This document shows, one piece after another, positions 26,874-36,232 of a stretch of 64,000 nt of DNA. Position 1 is the stretch's first letter. Every line of letters begins with the position of its first letter. The DNA comes from Marinomonas sp. SBI8L (GTDB lineage: Bacteria > Pseudomonadota > Gammaproteobacteria > Pseudomonadales > Marinomonadaceae): contig NZ_JSEO01000003.1 of NCBI RefSeq assembly GCF_001624705.1, positions 310,001 through 374,000 of the forward strand, written 5' to 3'. Below the pieces are notes generated by a model, which was not told the origin of the DNA, ran no database searches, and saw only the letters and a list, made by a program, of their open reading frames with translations. The position numbers and the translations under genes are program-made.

Positions 26874-27404
26874 TTAAACTAACTCGCCTCTGGCTGGGTA
26901 GTCTTTTTGAATCGCAAAGTCTATCGCACCTAGTATTTCTTTAAAGTGCGGACGTGCAAATGGCATAGTGCTGATATTGCTCCAATAAAGCGTATTATCA
27001 GGGCGAACAATAAAGATACCAGGTTCTGTAAACTCTTCTGGCTCTTCGATGCCTATGCTAGTTAAACCACGACCTTTCGATCTGTGTAAACCTAAGGCTT
27101 GAGATTGCTCAACGCTTAATCCATAACCTAGGTTTAGTTTTGGTAGCTTCCATTCATCAAAAGCGGTTTGCGCTCTTTCATGGGTATCACTACTAATTGT
27201 AAAAATATTAACGCCTCTGGCACTAAAATCTTCAGCTAAGCGATTAAGCTCAGTCAAATAGCTCTTACAAATAGGGCAATGTAGACCACGGTAAACCACT
27301 AACATGGTGAATTGAGCGGGTTCTTGTTCTGCCAAAGACCAATTATCTTGCAAGGAATGGAACTGCAAAGCAGGCATGGCTTGGCGAGGTTTTAAAACTG
27401 TCAT
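26874..27404 (-). CDS. Peroxiredoxin-like (AhpC/TSA) thiol protein
   Basis: A 176-residue cytoplasmic thioredoxin-fold protein. VVYRGLHCPICKSYL places C43 and C46 in a CPIC arrangement at the position of a peroxidatic cysteine, with C46 as possible resolving partner. The remainder (TISSDTHERA, EPGIFIVRPDNTLYW) follows the AhpC/TSA fold. It probably reduces peroxides or other oxidants with a thiol donor, though the CxxC form could also make it a disulphide reductase. It is divergent from an AraC regulator across 237 bases, which may control it. There is no signal peptide. Confidence 0.85.
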   Translation of the reverse strand: MTVLKPRQAMPALQFHSLQDNWSLAEQEPAQFTMLVVYRGLHCPICKSYLTELNRLAEDFSARGVNIFTISSDTHERAQTAFDEWKLPKLNLGYGLSVEQSQALGLHRSKGRGLTSIGIEEPEEFTEPGIFIVRPDNTLYWSNISTMPFARPHFKEILGAIDFAIQKDYPARGELV

Positions 27405-27641
27405 AATAAGCTCCTAACTTTTTCAAGGTTGAGTTCAAGAGCAGTAAGACACCCATTCCATTTGGTGATTTTAACTTGATTACCTATTTTCATTCTCATG
27501 ACTCACTGGCCCAACTAGTGTGGCACCAAAGACTGATTTGTCTATTAAACGATCAGTTTTGATGTCTTAGTAGTAATCATAGGGGATCTTGTGTATTTTA
27601 TTTGTATCAATTTAAATTAAATTTGTAGCAGATAGTACAAA

Positions 27642-28598
27642 ATGGATAGATTAACCACATTATTGACTCACTTTCGACCGCAAGTGAAATCCGTGTCCTT
27701 TTTGCAACAGCATGAAGACATGCCTCACGAGCAAAATACCAAACAAGAATCCGACTTTAGTATCGAAAATGCGTCAGAAGAAAAACACCAAGCCTCACAA
27801 AAAAGAGTTCACCTCTCTCCCGAATCCTCCTACTTACTGTGTGTCTGTCAGGGGAAGCTCAGCTTTTTAGAGCAAGAGTTTATGCTAGGAGAAAACGCCG
27901 GTGAGTTTACCCAAGGCAGTATTCTCTGGTTAGCCGCAGGCACAGAACTCAAGCTACAAACCCTAGAACAAGAGCAAGATGCCGCCATACTGGTATGTGA
28001 GTATGACTTTGGCCTGTCTAGCCTCAACCCTTTATTGGATACTCAATCTAAGCTGGTGGGCATTAATCAAGAAGATGATATCGCCCTAGCAATTCAGCCT
28101 ATTCTTGATGTATTACAACAAGAGCTAGCAAGGCTCTCATGCGGTTTCCAAGTAGTAAGCGAGCGTCTGGCCGAAGCCTTGCTGGTGCAATTCTTACGCT
28201 TACTGATGCAGCAAAAGCGCCTGCCATTTGGTTTATTAGCGGCTTTATCTGACGACAAACTGGCAAGAGCCATCGTAGTAATACACGATCAGCCCGAACA
28301 AGCTTGGACAGTAGAAAAACTCGCCCAACAAGCCGGCATGTCACGCACCGCCTTTAATAATGCCTTTCGTGACAAGCTAGGTTACACACCACTTGAATAT
28401 GTCACCCTTTGGCGCATGAGGTTAGCCAACCAAAAACTCAGACAAGGCCAACACAATCTTGCCGCCTTGAGTTTGGAGTTAGGTTATCAAAGTGAAACGG
28501 CTTTTCGTCGTGCCTTTAAAAAGAACCTAGGCTTTGCCCCAGGGCAAGTACGCAAACTGCAAAAAGAGGAAAGACTGCAACTGCCTTCAGCCTCATAA
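27642..28598 (+). CDS. AraC family transcriptional regulator
   Basis: A 318-residue regulator. Residues about 55-205 form a cupin-like or AraC_N-type sensing domain, with a Glu/Gln-rich stretch before it, and residues 205-310 hold two helix-turn-helix motifs (WTVEKLAQQAGMSRTAFNNA, then LAALSLELGYQSETAFRRAF). It ends with a typical RKLQKEER tail. Its divergent position opposite the peroxiredoxin-like gene suggests it regulates that gene, perhaps in response to a reactive small molecule. The ligand is unknown. Confidence 0.9.
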   Translation: MDRLTTLLTHFRPQVKSVSFLQQHEDMPHEQNTKQESDFSIENASEEKHQASQKRVHLSPESSYLLCVCQGKLSFLEQEFMLGENAGEFTQGSILWLAAGTELKLQTLEQEQDAAILVCEYDFGLSSLNPLLDTQSKLVGINQEDDIALAIQPILDVLQQELARLSCGFQVVSERLAEALLVQFLRLLMQQKRLPFGLLAALSDDKLARAIVVIHDQPEQAWTVEKLAQQAGMSRTAFNNAFRDKLGYTPLEYVTLWRMRLANQKLRQGQHNLAALSLELGYQSETAFRRAFKKNLGFAPGQVRKLQKEERLQLPSAS

Positions 28599-28752
28599 AA
28601 AGCCGTGTCTTCTTGTTAGCACTGGATACCGTGAAAACTGAATGAAAACAATTGAATAGGGCTTTTTTAGCCGAGATTGAACAATAAATAAGCAAGACTT
28701 GGCTTAACTAATAAAAAGCTGAAATAAATAAAGAGAAAAGCCTAAACAAAGC

Positions 28753-28781
28753 TTGGCAGAAACTCATAAGCTAGATATAAT
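28753..28781 (+). promoter_or_regulatory. Sigma-70 promoter of the tRNA gene
   Basis: TTGGCA (28753-28758) and TATAAT (28776-28781) with a 17-base spacer, ending 13 bases before the mature tRNA 5' end. The close match to consensus is typical of stable RNA genes. Confidence 0.85.
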
Positions 28782-28794
28782 GGCGGCCGTTTTA

Positions 28795-28871
28795 GGGCCT
28801 ATAGCTCAGTTGGTTAGAGCATCCGACTCATAATCGGCAGGTCCCGTGTTCGAGTCACGGTAGGCCCACCA
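28795..28871 (+). tRNA. tRNA with CAU anticodon (elongator Met or lysidine-modified Ile2)
   Basis: A 77-base tRNA with encoded CCA. The acceptor stem GGGCCTA / TAGGCCC pairs fully, the D arm is GCTC...GAGC, the anticodon loop CTCATAA has CAT at 28829-28831, and the T arm CCGTG-TTCGAGT-CACGG pairs perfectly. The 27-43 pair at the top of the anticodon stem is a T/C mismatch. The fourth and fifth acceptor pairs are C-G, as in E. coli tRNA-Ile2, a feature TilS uses to choose its substrate, while E. coli elongator tRNA-Met has U-A and A-U there. I lean to Ile2, but sequence alone does not settle it. Confidence 0.93.
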
Positions 28872-28875
28872 TATT

Positions 28876-28911
28876 AAAAACCGTAGTTGATTTATCAGCT
28901 GCGGTTTTTTT
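28876..28911 (+). terminator. Intrinsic terminator of the tRNA gene
   Basis: A 15-bp stem (28876-28890 with 28895-28909, three G-T wobbles) followed by a 7-base T run, starting five bases after the encoded CCA. Confidence 0.9.
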
Positions 28912-29182
28912 ATGTCTATTTTCTAATTCGTAGAGAGCTTCTTATTCTCATTCTTCCCGTGTTATTAAGAAAAGGCTGGTTATTCTTCTTACTGGTTTTT
29001 ACTCACTTGAGAGGCTTTTATTGAGCTGGAGCTCAATGGTATGCATTACCACGCAGAGCATGGTAACGAGATGCTTTGATCTAGCTATTGAAGTTGATTT
29101 AGTGATTTGGAGGTGGGGCTGGAGGGGCATAAATTGTTAATCGAGATTCTTTTCATTTTATGATTCAGCCTGCGATAAAGCA

Positions 29183-29216
29183 CCTAATAGAGCGGTAAAT
29201 ATACCGCTCTATTAGG
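29183..29216. other. Perfect 15-bp hairpin downstream of BCCT gene
   Basis: CCTAATAGAGCGGTA and its exact complement separated by AATA, about 85 bases beyond the BCCT stop. There is no clear T-run on the minus strand, so it may be a weak terminator or an mRNA-stabilising structure. The rest of the 28912-29300 gap shows nothing recognisable. Confidence 0.6.
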
Positions 29217-29300
29217 CCTTTAAGGTTAACTTAATCACTCGCTTTTTAAGTTTTTCTAGCGCTAAATTTTTAGTTCTACTTCCACCGATACGAGTTAACG

Positions 29301-31103
29301 CTATTTTTCTTGTTTGAGTAACACGCTATCGACGTACATGGCTTTGCACATGGCAATCATCATTAAGCCTAGGATCATAGCGAAGGGCAGTGCGCCTATT
29401 ATCATGGCATTTCTTAGTGCTTCCATAGGGTTGTTATCGCCTGCGGCTAAAAGCAAAGTACCAATGACGGCAGTGAGGATGGCTCCCCAAACAATGCGAT
29501 GCTTAATGCCTGCATCTTGATCGCCACCTGACATGATTGTATTCATCACAAGAATACCCGAATCAGCAGACGTGATTAGGAATGTGAGAACCAAAATGAC
29601 GCACATGATATTAACCAGTGCTAAAAACTCACCTTCTAATAAGTAGCCTAATGTTATAAATAATTTATTTGTATTTGAAGCGTCAATAATTGATCCGTCT
29701 GCAACGCCACTTAATTCAAGGTCAATCGCTGTCGCACCTAATATTGTCATCCAAGCGAAACAAACCAAAGAGGGTGCGATGACACAGCCTAAAATGAATT
29801 CACGAATCGTTCGGCCTTTTGAAATTCGAGCAAGGAATAAGCCGACAAAAGGCGCATATGCCACCATCCAAGCCCAATAAAAGGTTGTCCAGCCTGCTTG
29901 CCATGCAAATTGACGGCCTTCATTTCCTGCTATATACGCTTGTTTAAGAGTACCTTCATCAAGTGCTGCTGCATTATCGGATAAGCTCGACAAGAAGCTT
30001 TGATAACTTCCCCAAGCATTCGTTGAATTAGCGAATAGTTCGCTTGAAAATGCTTTTGCAGATTCAGGGATGAGATCTAAGTATTGAGATTCATTCATTG
30101 GTAAATAGGCATTAAATGAGAGTGAAATATAATGCAAAATATAATCAACAAACGCAGTGCCATAGGTGGTCATCGCAAATAAAAATGAACCAAAGAAAAC
30201 AAATATTAATAACAAGAATATAGATAAGATTAAATTAAGGTTAGAAAGGTATTTAACCCCTCTTCCGACACCTGATACAGCAGAAACAATTGATAAAATC
30301 ATGATTAATGCTAAGCCAGCGATTAACCCTGCATTACTGGGTGTTGGTATATCGCCACTGATATTCATAATCCATTCGATGCCGGTAATTGTATAGATGC
30401 CATCAATTAACTGGCTCACACCAAAGCCGATTGTTGTTGATACAGCCAAAATAGTGGCAACAACACCCAGTATGTCAATTATGTGGCCTAATACACCATT
30501 GGCATATCTTCCGATTAAAGGGGTTAGGGTCGACCTTAAAGTGAGAGGCATGCCTCGGGTATATGAACAATAGGCTAACGCTAAACCTACGATGACAAAG
30601 ACTCCCCAAGTATGAAATCCATAATGCGCAAAGGTATAACGATAGGTAGGTAAGAGAGCCTCAACCGTATTGGCCTCAACGTCTTGGGCTAATATTGCGG
30701 GGTTAGATGCCCAAAGGCCTAAGGGTTCAGCGGTCGAAAAAACCATCAAGCCAACACCTAAACCGGCCCCAAACATCATTGAAAACCATGAGAAGGTTGA
30801 GAATTCTGGCTTATCACCGGGCAAGCCCATTACGCGTTTTCCTATCGAAGGAACAACCGCAATAAAAATGAGAAAGCATGAAAAAAGGCCAAATAAGATG
30901 ATATAGAAAGCATTAAAGTTTTCGAGAAGAGCCCACTTTATACTTCCCAGTAAATTATTTGTAGATTCAGGCCATAAGAGAGCCCAAAGCGCTAGGGCAA
31001 TAATAATGCTCTTACTGCCTAATGCGATTGGAACACTATAGTTTTGATAAAACCCCGTGTCAGATTTTTTTATAACAACATCAGTAAACTCTGGTTTTAT
31101 CAT
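29301..31103 (-). CDS. BCCT family betaine/choline/carnitine transporter
   Basis: A 600-residue transporter with about 12 membrane segments. The BCCT signature is clear: a glycine-rich MFGAGLGVGLMVFSTAEPL near residue 112, and WTTFYWAWMVAYAPFVG followed by ARISKGRTIREF in the second half. These carriers take up glycine betaine, choline, carnitine or similar zwitterions with Na+ or H+. It is longer than a typical member because of a polar insertion of about 60 residues before the YWAW motif, between membrane segments. There is no obvious long osmosensory C-terminal tail, so it is more likely catabolic uptake than osmoregulation. It appears monocistronic. Confidence 0.93.
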   Translation of the reverse strand: MIKPEFTDVVIKKSDTGFYQNYSVPIALGSKSIIIALALWALLWPESTNNLLGSIKWALLENFNAFYIILFGLFSCFLIFIAVVPSIGKRVMGLPGDKPEFSTFSWFSMMFGAGLGVGLMVFSTAEPLGLWASNPAILAQDVEANTVEALLPTYRYTFAHYGFHTWGVFVIVGLALAYCSYTRGMPLTLRSTLTPLIGRYANGVLGHIIDILGVVATILAVSTTIGFGVSQLIDGIYTITGIEWIMNISGDIPTPSNAGLIAGLALIMILSIVSAVSGVGRGVKYLSNLNLILSIFLLLIFVFFGSFLFAMTTYGTAFVDYILHYISLSFNAYLPMNESQYLDLIPESAKAFSSELFANSTNAWGSYQSFLSSLSDNAAALDEGTLKQAYIAGNEGRQFAWQAGWTTFYWAWMVAYAPFVGLFLARISKGRTIREFILGCVIAPSLVCFAWMTILGATAIDLELSGVADGSIIDASNTNKLFITLGYLLEGEFLALVNIMCVILVLTFLITSADSGILVMNTIMSGGDQDAGIKHRIVWGAILTAVIGTLLLAAGDNNPMEALRNAMIIGALPFAMILGLMMIAMCKAMYVDSVLLKQEK

Positions 31104-31449
31104 ATATTTCTCTCATTATTTTATTTATTAGAATTAAAAAACTAAACAGACAAGAGTAATTATACAAAGACGTAAAAGTTATTAAATTTCGCGAATTTAA
31201 AGTAAATTGAAACTAGTTTAAGCGAGTTTATGCTCTTAAAGCGAAGGTTAGAATGTATATGTTTTGATTAGATCTAAATACTTCTATAAATACATTAATA
31301 AAAAATATTGATTGATAAGTTTATCTTAAGAACAGATTAAAAAACTGTATTTTATAAGGTTTAACTTAGGCGTTTCATTCGCTTAATACAGATATTATTG
31401 TGGTTTATTCTTTCAGAGTTGTCGAATCTGACCGTCTAGATCGAGACAC
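31104..31449. other. Intergenic region, 346 bases
   Basis: AT-rich non-coding DNA upstream of the BCCT gene and downstream of the MFS gene, both leftward. It must contain the BCCT promoter. I see no terminator with a convincing T-run and no ORF. Confidence 0.5.
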
Positions 31450-32697
31450 CTAATTTGGTGCTGGTCTTGGCTTTACCATCAATGTTTTAAAATAAATATA
31501 AGCCGTTCCAGCGAGGCAGATACACGCCATGGCGATCATCAATAATATGAGATAGTTAACGCTAGGTTCATACTCAGAAGAGATGGCCGAGCCTATGACG
31601 ATATAAGATGAGGTTAAGGTGCCATAGATGGCGGCAGAGTAGCCTGTTTTCGACTTATCTACCCTCATGAAGGCATAGACTAGGGCGTAGCAGTGGACGA
31701 CACTTAGGGCAAAAATAAAGGCCGAATAGCTGAGAGAAAAGAGAAGGATAAACGCCATCCCTTGGGTTGAGGTGCTTAGGTAGCTAATCAGCGCCGCCAG
31801 AATAGATAATGAGCTCCATTTAAATAGCCCCTGCATTACATTCGTTTCTCGCAAATACCTTAGGTAGTAAAGCCTTGCGAACACAGACACCAATATTAAT
31901 AGAAAGCAGATGATACCAAAGTTTAACGAGCTGACTTGCGCCTCTTCTATGAAGATGAAAGAGGCGATCTGATAAAAAATTACCATGGCAACCACGGCGC
32001 TAATGCTGATAAAAGAGCTGATGGTAAATACTGAGTTTGTCAGCATGGCTTTGTAGTTTGTGTATGAGGTTTTTACAAAGTAGGCAAAGCGTATTTTCGT
32101 TACGGCTTCATCGGTTTGTTTAGCCGTTTTGGGAAATAAAAAATAAGTCGAAACAAAGAGGATAAAACCAATAAAGGCCATGCTGCTAAACACTTGATGC
32201 CATTGGCCAAACTGGATAATAAGGCCGCCAACTATGGGTGAAAAGGCTGACATGAAAGTAAAACCCAGTGAAGAGAGTGGCATGATGGTTTTGAGTCTGT
32301 CTTCTGAGACCAACTCTCTTGCTGTTGCAAAGCCAATAACATACATAGAGGCGCAGCAAGCCCCTTGAATAAAGCGATATAAATATAAGGCTTCTATCGC
32401 ATTTGTGCTGACTATGGCGAGGCTTGTTAGGCTAAACACGGCACTCGTGGCTAATAAGATTTTGCGTTTATCATAATGGGAAATGAGCGCACCAAAGAAG
32501 AGTTGGCAGCTCCAAAAGCCAATGGCAAATAAGGTGATGGTTAACTGAACTTGGTAAAACGGTGCCTGAAAAAGGCTTTTAATTTGCGGCAACGAAGGGG
32601 CGTATAAATCAAGCGCAAAAAAGTACATTGACACTGTGATGATAAGAAAATAGATAGCTTTCTTTTCTAACAAAGAGAAGGGCTTGTTGTTTTCCAT
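31450..32697 (-). CDS. MFS transporter, Bcr/CflA-like efflux type
   Basis: A 415-residue major facilitator with 12 predicted membrane helices. YAPSLPQIKSLFQ in the first helix-loop and the conserved IGFWSCQLFFGALISHYDKR loop between helices 2 and 3 match the drug:H+ antiporter Bcr/CflA branch, and RFIQGACCASMYVIGFATAR is the helix 4 motif. It probably exports a drug-like or metabolic compound; the substrate is unknown. It is transcribed away from an XRE-type regulator across a 418-base gap, so that regulator may control it. Confidence 0.88.
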   Translation of the reverse strand: MENNKPFSLLEKKAIYFLIITVSMYFFALDLYAPSLPQIKSLFQAPFYQVQLTITLFAIGFWSCQLFFGALISHYDKRKILLATSAVFSLTSLAIVSTNAIEALYLYRFIQGACCASMYVIGFATARELVSEDRLKTIMPLSSLGFTFMSAFSPIVGGLIIQFGQWHQVFSSMAFIGFILFVSTYFLFPKTAKQTDEAVTKIRFAYFVKTSYTNYKAMLTNSVFTISSFISISAVVAMVIFYQIASFIFIEEAQVSSLNFGIICFLLILVSVFARLYYLRYLRETNVMQGLFKWSSLSILAALISYLSTSTQGMAFILLFSLSYSAFIFALSVVHCYALVYAFMRVDKSKTGYSAAIYGTLTSSYIVIGSAISSEYEPSVNYLILLMIAMACICLAGTAYIYFKTLMVKPRPAPN

Positions 32698-33115
32698 TCA
32701 AATAAAATCCAGTCCCTAGGTGTGTTTCTCTTCTATCTTAATCGGCTTAAATAATCGGTTCGAGTCATTGGCTTAAATGCTTGCTCTTTCTTTCATGAAG
32801 CCTTTGCTGATTCTATCCTACTCTATTCCTGTCAAAGAGTAAGCCTGTGCTTATGATGATTATCTTGAATATGAGATGTGTGATGAGCGAGTTGTGAGCA
32901 TGGATAACACAGAAGAAAGTATCTGGCCCCCAAAATATTTCTGGGTGAGCCTGAATCAAAATTATATTTTTGCTTTAACGTCATTAAGTTAGAACGATAA
33001 AAAGTGTACTATTATTCAATTAACTGATGTGTCTTTAAATATCAGTACCTAGTTACTAACGTCTTGTTACTAAATAGGTAAATTGAGCTAAATCCGACTA
33101 TGGACCCAATGAGAG
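32698..33115. other. Divergent intergenic region, 418 bases
   Basis: Non-coding region between the leftward MFS gene and the rightward XRE regulator gene. It should hold both promoters. I could not pick out an operator with confidence. Confidence 0.5.
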
Positions 33116-33943
33116 ATGAATAAACAGAACTTTGCCGATAACCTTAGATTACTCTGCAATTATAAAAAATCTATCTCAGAAGTGTGCCGCGAGTTGGAGA
33201 TTAACCGCCAACAATTCAATAAATACTTAAGTGCTAAAACCACGCCTTCTGGCAATAATTTACGCCGCATTTGTGACTACTTTGGATTAGAAGAGCACGA
33301 GATTCATCTGCCACATGATGAGTTTGAAGAGATCATCAGGGTAAGGCCAGTTCACGAGTTGAATTTCGTTTCCATGAATCGCCCTGAGTTGCATATTATT
33401 GACCAGCTTATGACAAGTTCGACCATGGATTTGTCCAAGTACGAAGGCAGCTATCACATTTATTATTACTCCACCTCTTTTCCAACCCAGATCCTCAAGG
33501 GTTACGGCATGATATTCAAAGAAGATGGGCGCTATTTTATTAAGTGGATAGAGCGCCTTTCGCAAAAAGACAAATCTAGCCATAACGATTTTATTTATAA
33601 GATTAAAGGTATGGTAACAGGCTTAGGTAACCGTATTTTTATCAGTGGTTATGAAGAGCTGCTGCAAAACGAAATGATACATGTGACCTTGTTTCCGACT
33701 TATAAGAATAAGGTGTCTCTGTTATCGGGTTTGATGTTGGGTGTGTCAGGAACGGATGCCAGAGAACCTGTGAGCCAAAGGGTGGTTCTTTCCTATTTAG
33801 GAAAAAACTGTAATCACAAGGAAGCTTTAAAAGCATGCGGCATTTTTGAAGAAGATTCTGGTGAGATAGAAGAACAGATTCGAAAACATATAAGTAATGA
33901 TCTTGACCCTGAAGAGAAGGTGTTTTACGCAAGGCCTCTCTAG
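33116..33943 (+). CDS. XRE-type helix-turn-helix regulator
   Basis: A 275-residue protein with an N-terminal Cro/CI-type helix-turn-helix (about residues 5-58: ISEVCRELEINRQQFNKYLSAKTTPSGNNLRRICDYF, read in parts as SEVCRELEINRQQFNKYL and NLRRICDYFGL). The 200-residue C-terminal region has no family I recognise and may sense a ligand. It lies next to the divergent MFS efflux gene and convergent with the TRAP/nitrilase operon, so it could regulate either. A strong shared terminator follows. DNA binding is well supported; regulon and ligand are unknown. Confidence 0.8.
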   Translation: MNKQNFADNLRLLCNYKKSISEVCRELEINRQQFNKYLSAKTTPSGNNLRRICDYFGLEEHEIHLPHDEFEEIIRVRPVHELNFVSMNRPELHIIDQLMTSSTMDLSKYEGSYHIYYYSTSFPTQILKGYGMIFKEDGRYFIKWIERLSQKDKSSHNDFIYKIKGMVTGLGNRIFISGYEELLQNEMIHVTLFPTYKNKVSLLSGLMLGVSGTDAREPVSQRVVLSYLGKNCNHKEALKACGIFEEDSGEIEEQIRKHISNDLDPEEKVFYARPL

Positions 33944-33965
33944 TATTTATCGCCAATCTCAACCT

Positions 33966-34003
33966 AAAAAGCCCCTTATCAATGACTTGGTAAGGGGCTT
34001 TTT
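33966..34003. terminator. Bidirectional intrinsic terminator
   Basis: Stem AAAAAGCCCCTTA / TAAGGGGCTTTTT (13 bp) with a 12-base loop and A/T runs on both sides, between the convergent XRE and nitrilase genes. Confidence 0.9.
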
Positions 34004-34020
34004 ATTTTGTTATTTCTCGC

Positions 34021-34854
34021 TTATTTATTTTCTGAGCTGCGCACTGGCAAAACATCATAATCGGCTAAGGTATCCCTGCGATAAGGGATTTCTTTGCGTA
34101 CTTTATTAATTACCTCACGATCCACTTCGACTAAATGGAAGGTTTCTTCTTGGCCAAAGATGAGAGGTTGTACTTTATTATCTACCCAAGGTGGGCAAAT
34201 GATGGATTGGCCAAAATGGTCGCCACTTTGGTTGATGCTCATAAAATAAACCTGATTCTCAAGAGCACGGCTCACCACAAATTGCTTCCAGGTATGGAAG
34301 GACAAGTCTTGGGCGAAGGCCACAGGATGCAAGATGACATCGACCGAGAATTCACCGCATAAACGTCTGATAAGCTCAGGAAAACGCATGTCATAACAAA
34401 TGATAATGCCAGCACGTACACCATCCACTTCAAACACAGATAAGTGGTTGCCACGCTTAAAGTATTTAAGCTCAGCCGCATCACCGTATTCGGCCGTGTG
34501 TATCTTGTCATAATGGGTGAGATACTCACCATTACGGCCTAAAGTCACTTGGCTAATATAGGCGTCATTATCTTCTTTACGTGGCATGCCATAACAAATA
34601 GCCACCTTATTTCTGCGGCAAAAACTGGAGAACCTGTCATAGGTTTCCCCATAGAGTTCTTCACTAAAGGTGTCTATGTTCTGAAAGTTTTCAGCCGAAT
34701 ATTCCATGGTGGAAAGCTCGGGCAAGACCACCAAATCCACGTTTTTTCCCTTCAACTCTGTCTCTAATTTAGTGATAACAGTGTCGATATGTTTTAGTTG
34801 TTTTTCTCGGCTATCGATCGCCGGAATATGAATCTGACAAGCTAATATACGCAT
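34021..34854 (-). CDS. Carbon-nitrogen hydrolase (nitrilase superfamily amidase)
   Basis: A 277-residue cytoplasmic nitrilase-superfamily enzyme. The catalytic triad is visible: E46 in VLPELST, K117 in HYDKIHT and C153 in IICYDMRFPE. The last motif is typical of aliphatic amidase, omega-amidase and carbamoylase branches rather than true nitrilases. It is the last gene after dctPQM (82 bases downstream of dctM, same strand), so the imported compound may be an amide, or the enzyme may process a nitrogenous side-product. A strong terminator closes the operon. The substrate is unknown. Confidence 0.88.
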   Translation of the reverse strand: MRILACQIHIPAIDSREKQLKHIDTVITKLETELKGKNVDLVVLPELSTMEYSAENFQNIDTFSEELYGETYDRFSSFCRRNKVAICYGMPRKEDNDAYISQVTLGRNGEYLTHYDKIHTAEYGDAAELKYFKRGNHLSVFEVDGVRAGIIICYDMRFPELIRRLCGEFSVDVILHPVAFAQDLSFHTWKQFVVSRALENQVYFMSINQSGDHFGQSIICPPWVDNKVQPLIFGQEETFHLVEVDREVINKVRKEIPYRRDTLADYDVLPVRSSENK

Positions 34855-34936
34855 ACCAGAATGACTCCATTAGGTGTATTTAATAAAGCGTGTTTATTAA
34901 AAAGTGCATGATAAAAAGAGTTTCAAATCTTGATGA

Positions 34937-36232
34937 CTAGCCTAAAAGCAGCTCAGGCAAAAAGAGTGATAACTCTGGAATAAAAGTGGTTAGCATGAGC
35001 GTGGGCAACCAGGCGAAAACGATAAAAATCAGGGTTGGTTTCATCATCTTGTTAACCGGTACTTGTGTCACTCTGGCGCCTAAATAGAGTAAGGGAGCAG
35101 TCGGTGGCGTAATGTTCGCCATCCCTAGGTTTACCCCAAGCACGGCGGCAAAATGAATGGGGTCCATGCCCACACCTGTGACAATGGGCAGTAACAAAGG
35201 TGTTGAGAGTAATAAACCACTGATGTCATCCATTAGCATGCCGATTAAGATCATCACCAGATTCACCATCAAGAGAATCACAATTGGGTTATCCGAGACA
35301 GAATAAACCAGCTCTTGGGCAATGCTTGGAATGTCTTCAAAGACTAAGAAGCGGCTAACAATTAGCACCATAAAGATCATCACCATGACCACGCCAACGG
35401 TAACACCGGCATTACGCATAGTGTCTAAGAAGGTGCGCCAAGTTAGGCCTTTATAAACATAAATCCCGATTGGAATGGCATAGATAACCGCCACACCAGC
35501 CGCTTCTACAGGTGTCATAATGCCGCCGTAAATGCCGCCTAAAATGATGGCTGGCATCATAAGTGCTGGGAAGGCTTTAAAGGAGCGAGTACGAAACATC
35601 AGGCTAAAGTTATCTACCTTTTGTCCTAACTCTAGCTGCAGGTTCTTGTGACGGCACAGGCAAATATAGTTAACAATAATCAGTAGCGTGATCAGGATAA
35701 TGCCTGGGATAACCGTTGATAAAAATGCCTTAAGTACCGATTGCTGCGCAGCCCATGCATAGAGAATATGAGACGAGCTAGGTGGAATCAGTAAGCCTAG
35801 CGGGCTGGCACTGACAATCAATGCTGCCGATAACCCTTTAGGGTATTTAGCCTTTCTTAGGTGGGGCATCATGATGCCACCGATGCAAGTCAGGGTAGCA
35901 TTGGCACTGCCTGAGATAGAGCCAAAAACACCACTGGCAAGCACAGCCGCAGCGGATAAACCGCCTTTTAAGTGGCCAACAAACATTTCTGCAAGGCTAA
36001 CCAAGGGCGCGGCGATTCTGCCTTTCTCCATGATGGCACCCGCAATGATAAACAGTGGGATAGCCAATAGAACTAAGGAGTTCATCTTCCAATGACCTGT
36101 TGGAAGGTAACCGGATACCTCATGACCACCCATGGTGGCCAAAAACATGAGTACACCGCCAAAGGCAATGGGCACACTCACACCAATTAGCAAGAGCATG
36201 CAAAGAATAAAAAGAGTACCTGCAATAATCAT
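34937..36232 (-). CDS. TRAP transporter large permease subunit (DctM-like)
   Basis: A 431-residue membrane protein with about 12 hydrophobic segments. The DctM landmarks include GSISGSANATLTCIGGIMMP, a SASPLGLLIPPSSSHILYAW stretch around residues 144-163, and NLGMANITPPTAPLLYLGAR near the end. It forms the Na+-driven core with the DctQ subunit for uptake of an organic acid delivered by DctP. Its start overlaps the dctQ stop by four bases (ATGA), so translation is coupled. It belongs to the leftward dctP-dctQ-dctM-amidohydrolase operon. Confidence 0.95.
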   Translation of the reverse strand: MIIAGTLFILCMLLLIGVSVPIAFGGVLMFLATMGGHEVSGYLPTGHWKMNSLVLLAIPLFIIAGAIMEKGRIAAPLVSLAEMFVGHLKGGLSAAAVLASGVFGSISGSANATLTCIGGIMMPHLRKAKYPKGLSAALIVSASPLGLLIPPSSSHILYAWAAQQSVLKAFLSTVIPGIILITLLIIVNYICLCRHKNLQLELGQKVDNFSLMFRTRSFKAFPALMMPAIILGGIYGGIMTPVEAAGVAVIYAIPIGIYVYKGLTWRTFLDTMRNAGVTVGVVMVMIFMVLIVSRFLVFEDIPSIAQELVYSVSDNPIVILLMVNLVMILIGMLMDDISGLLLSTPLLLPIVTGVGMDPIHFAAVLGVNLGMANITPPTAPLLYLGARVTQVPVNKMMKPTLIFIVFAWLPTLMLTTFIPELSLFLPELLLG

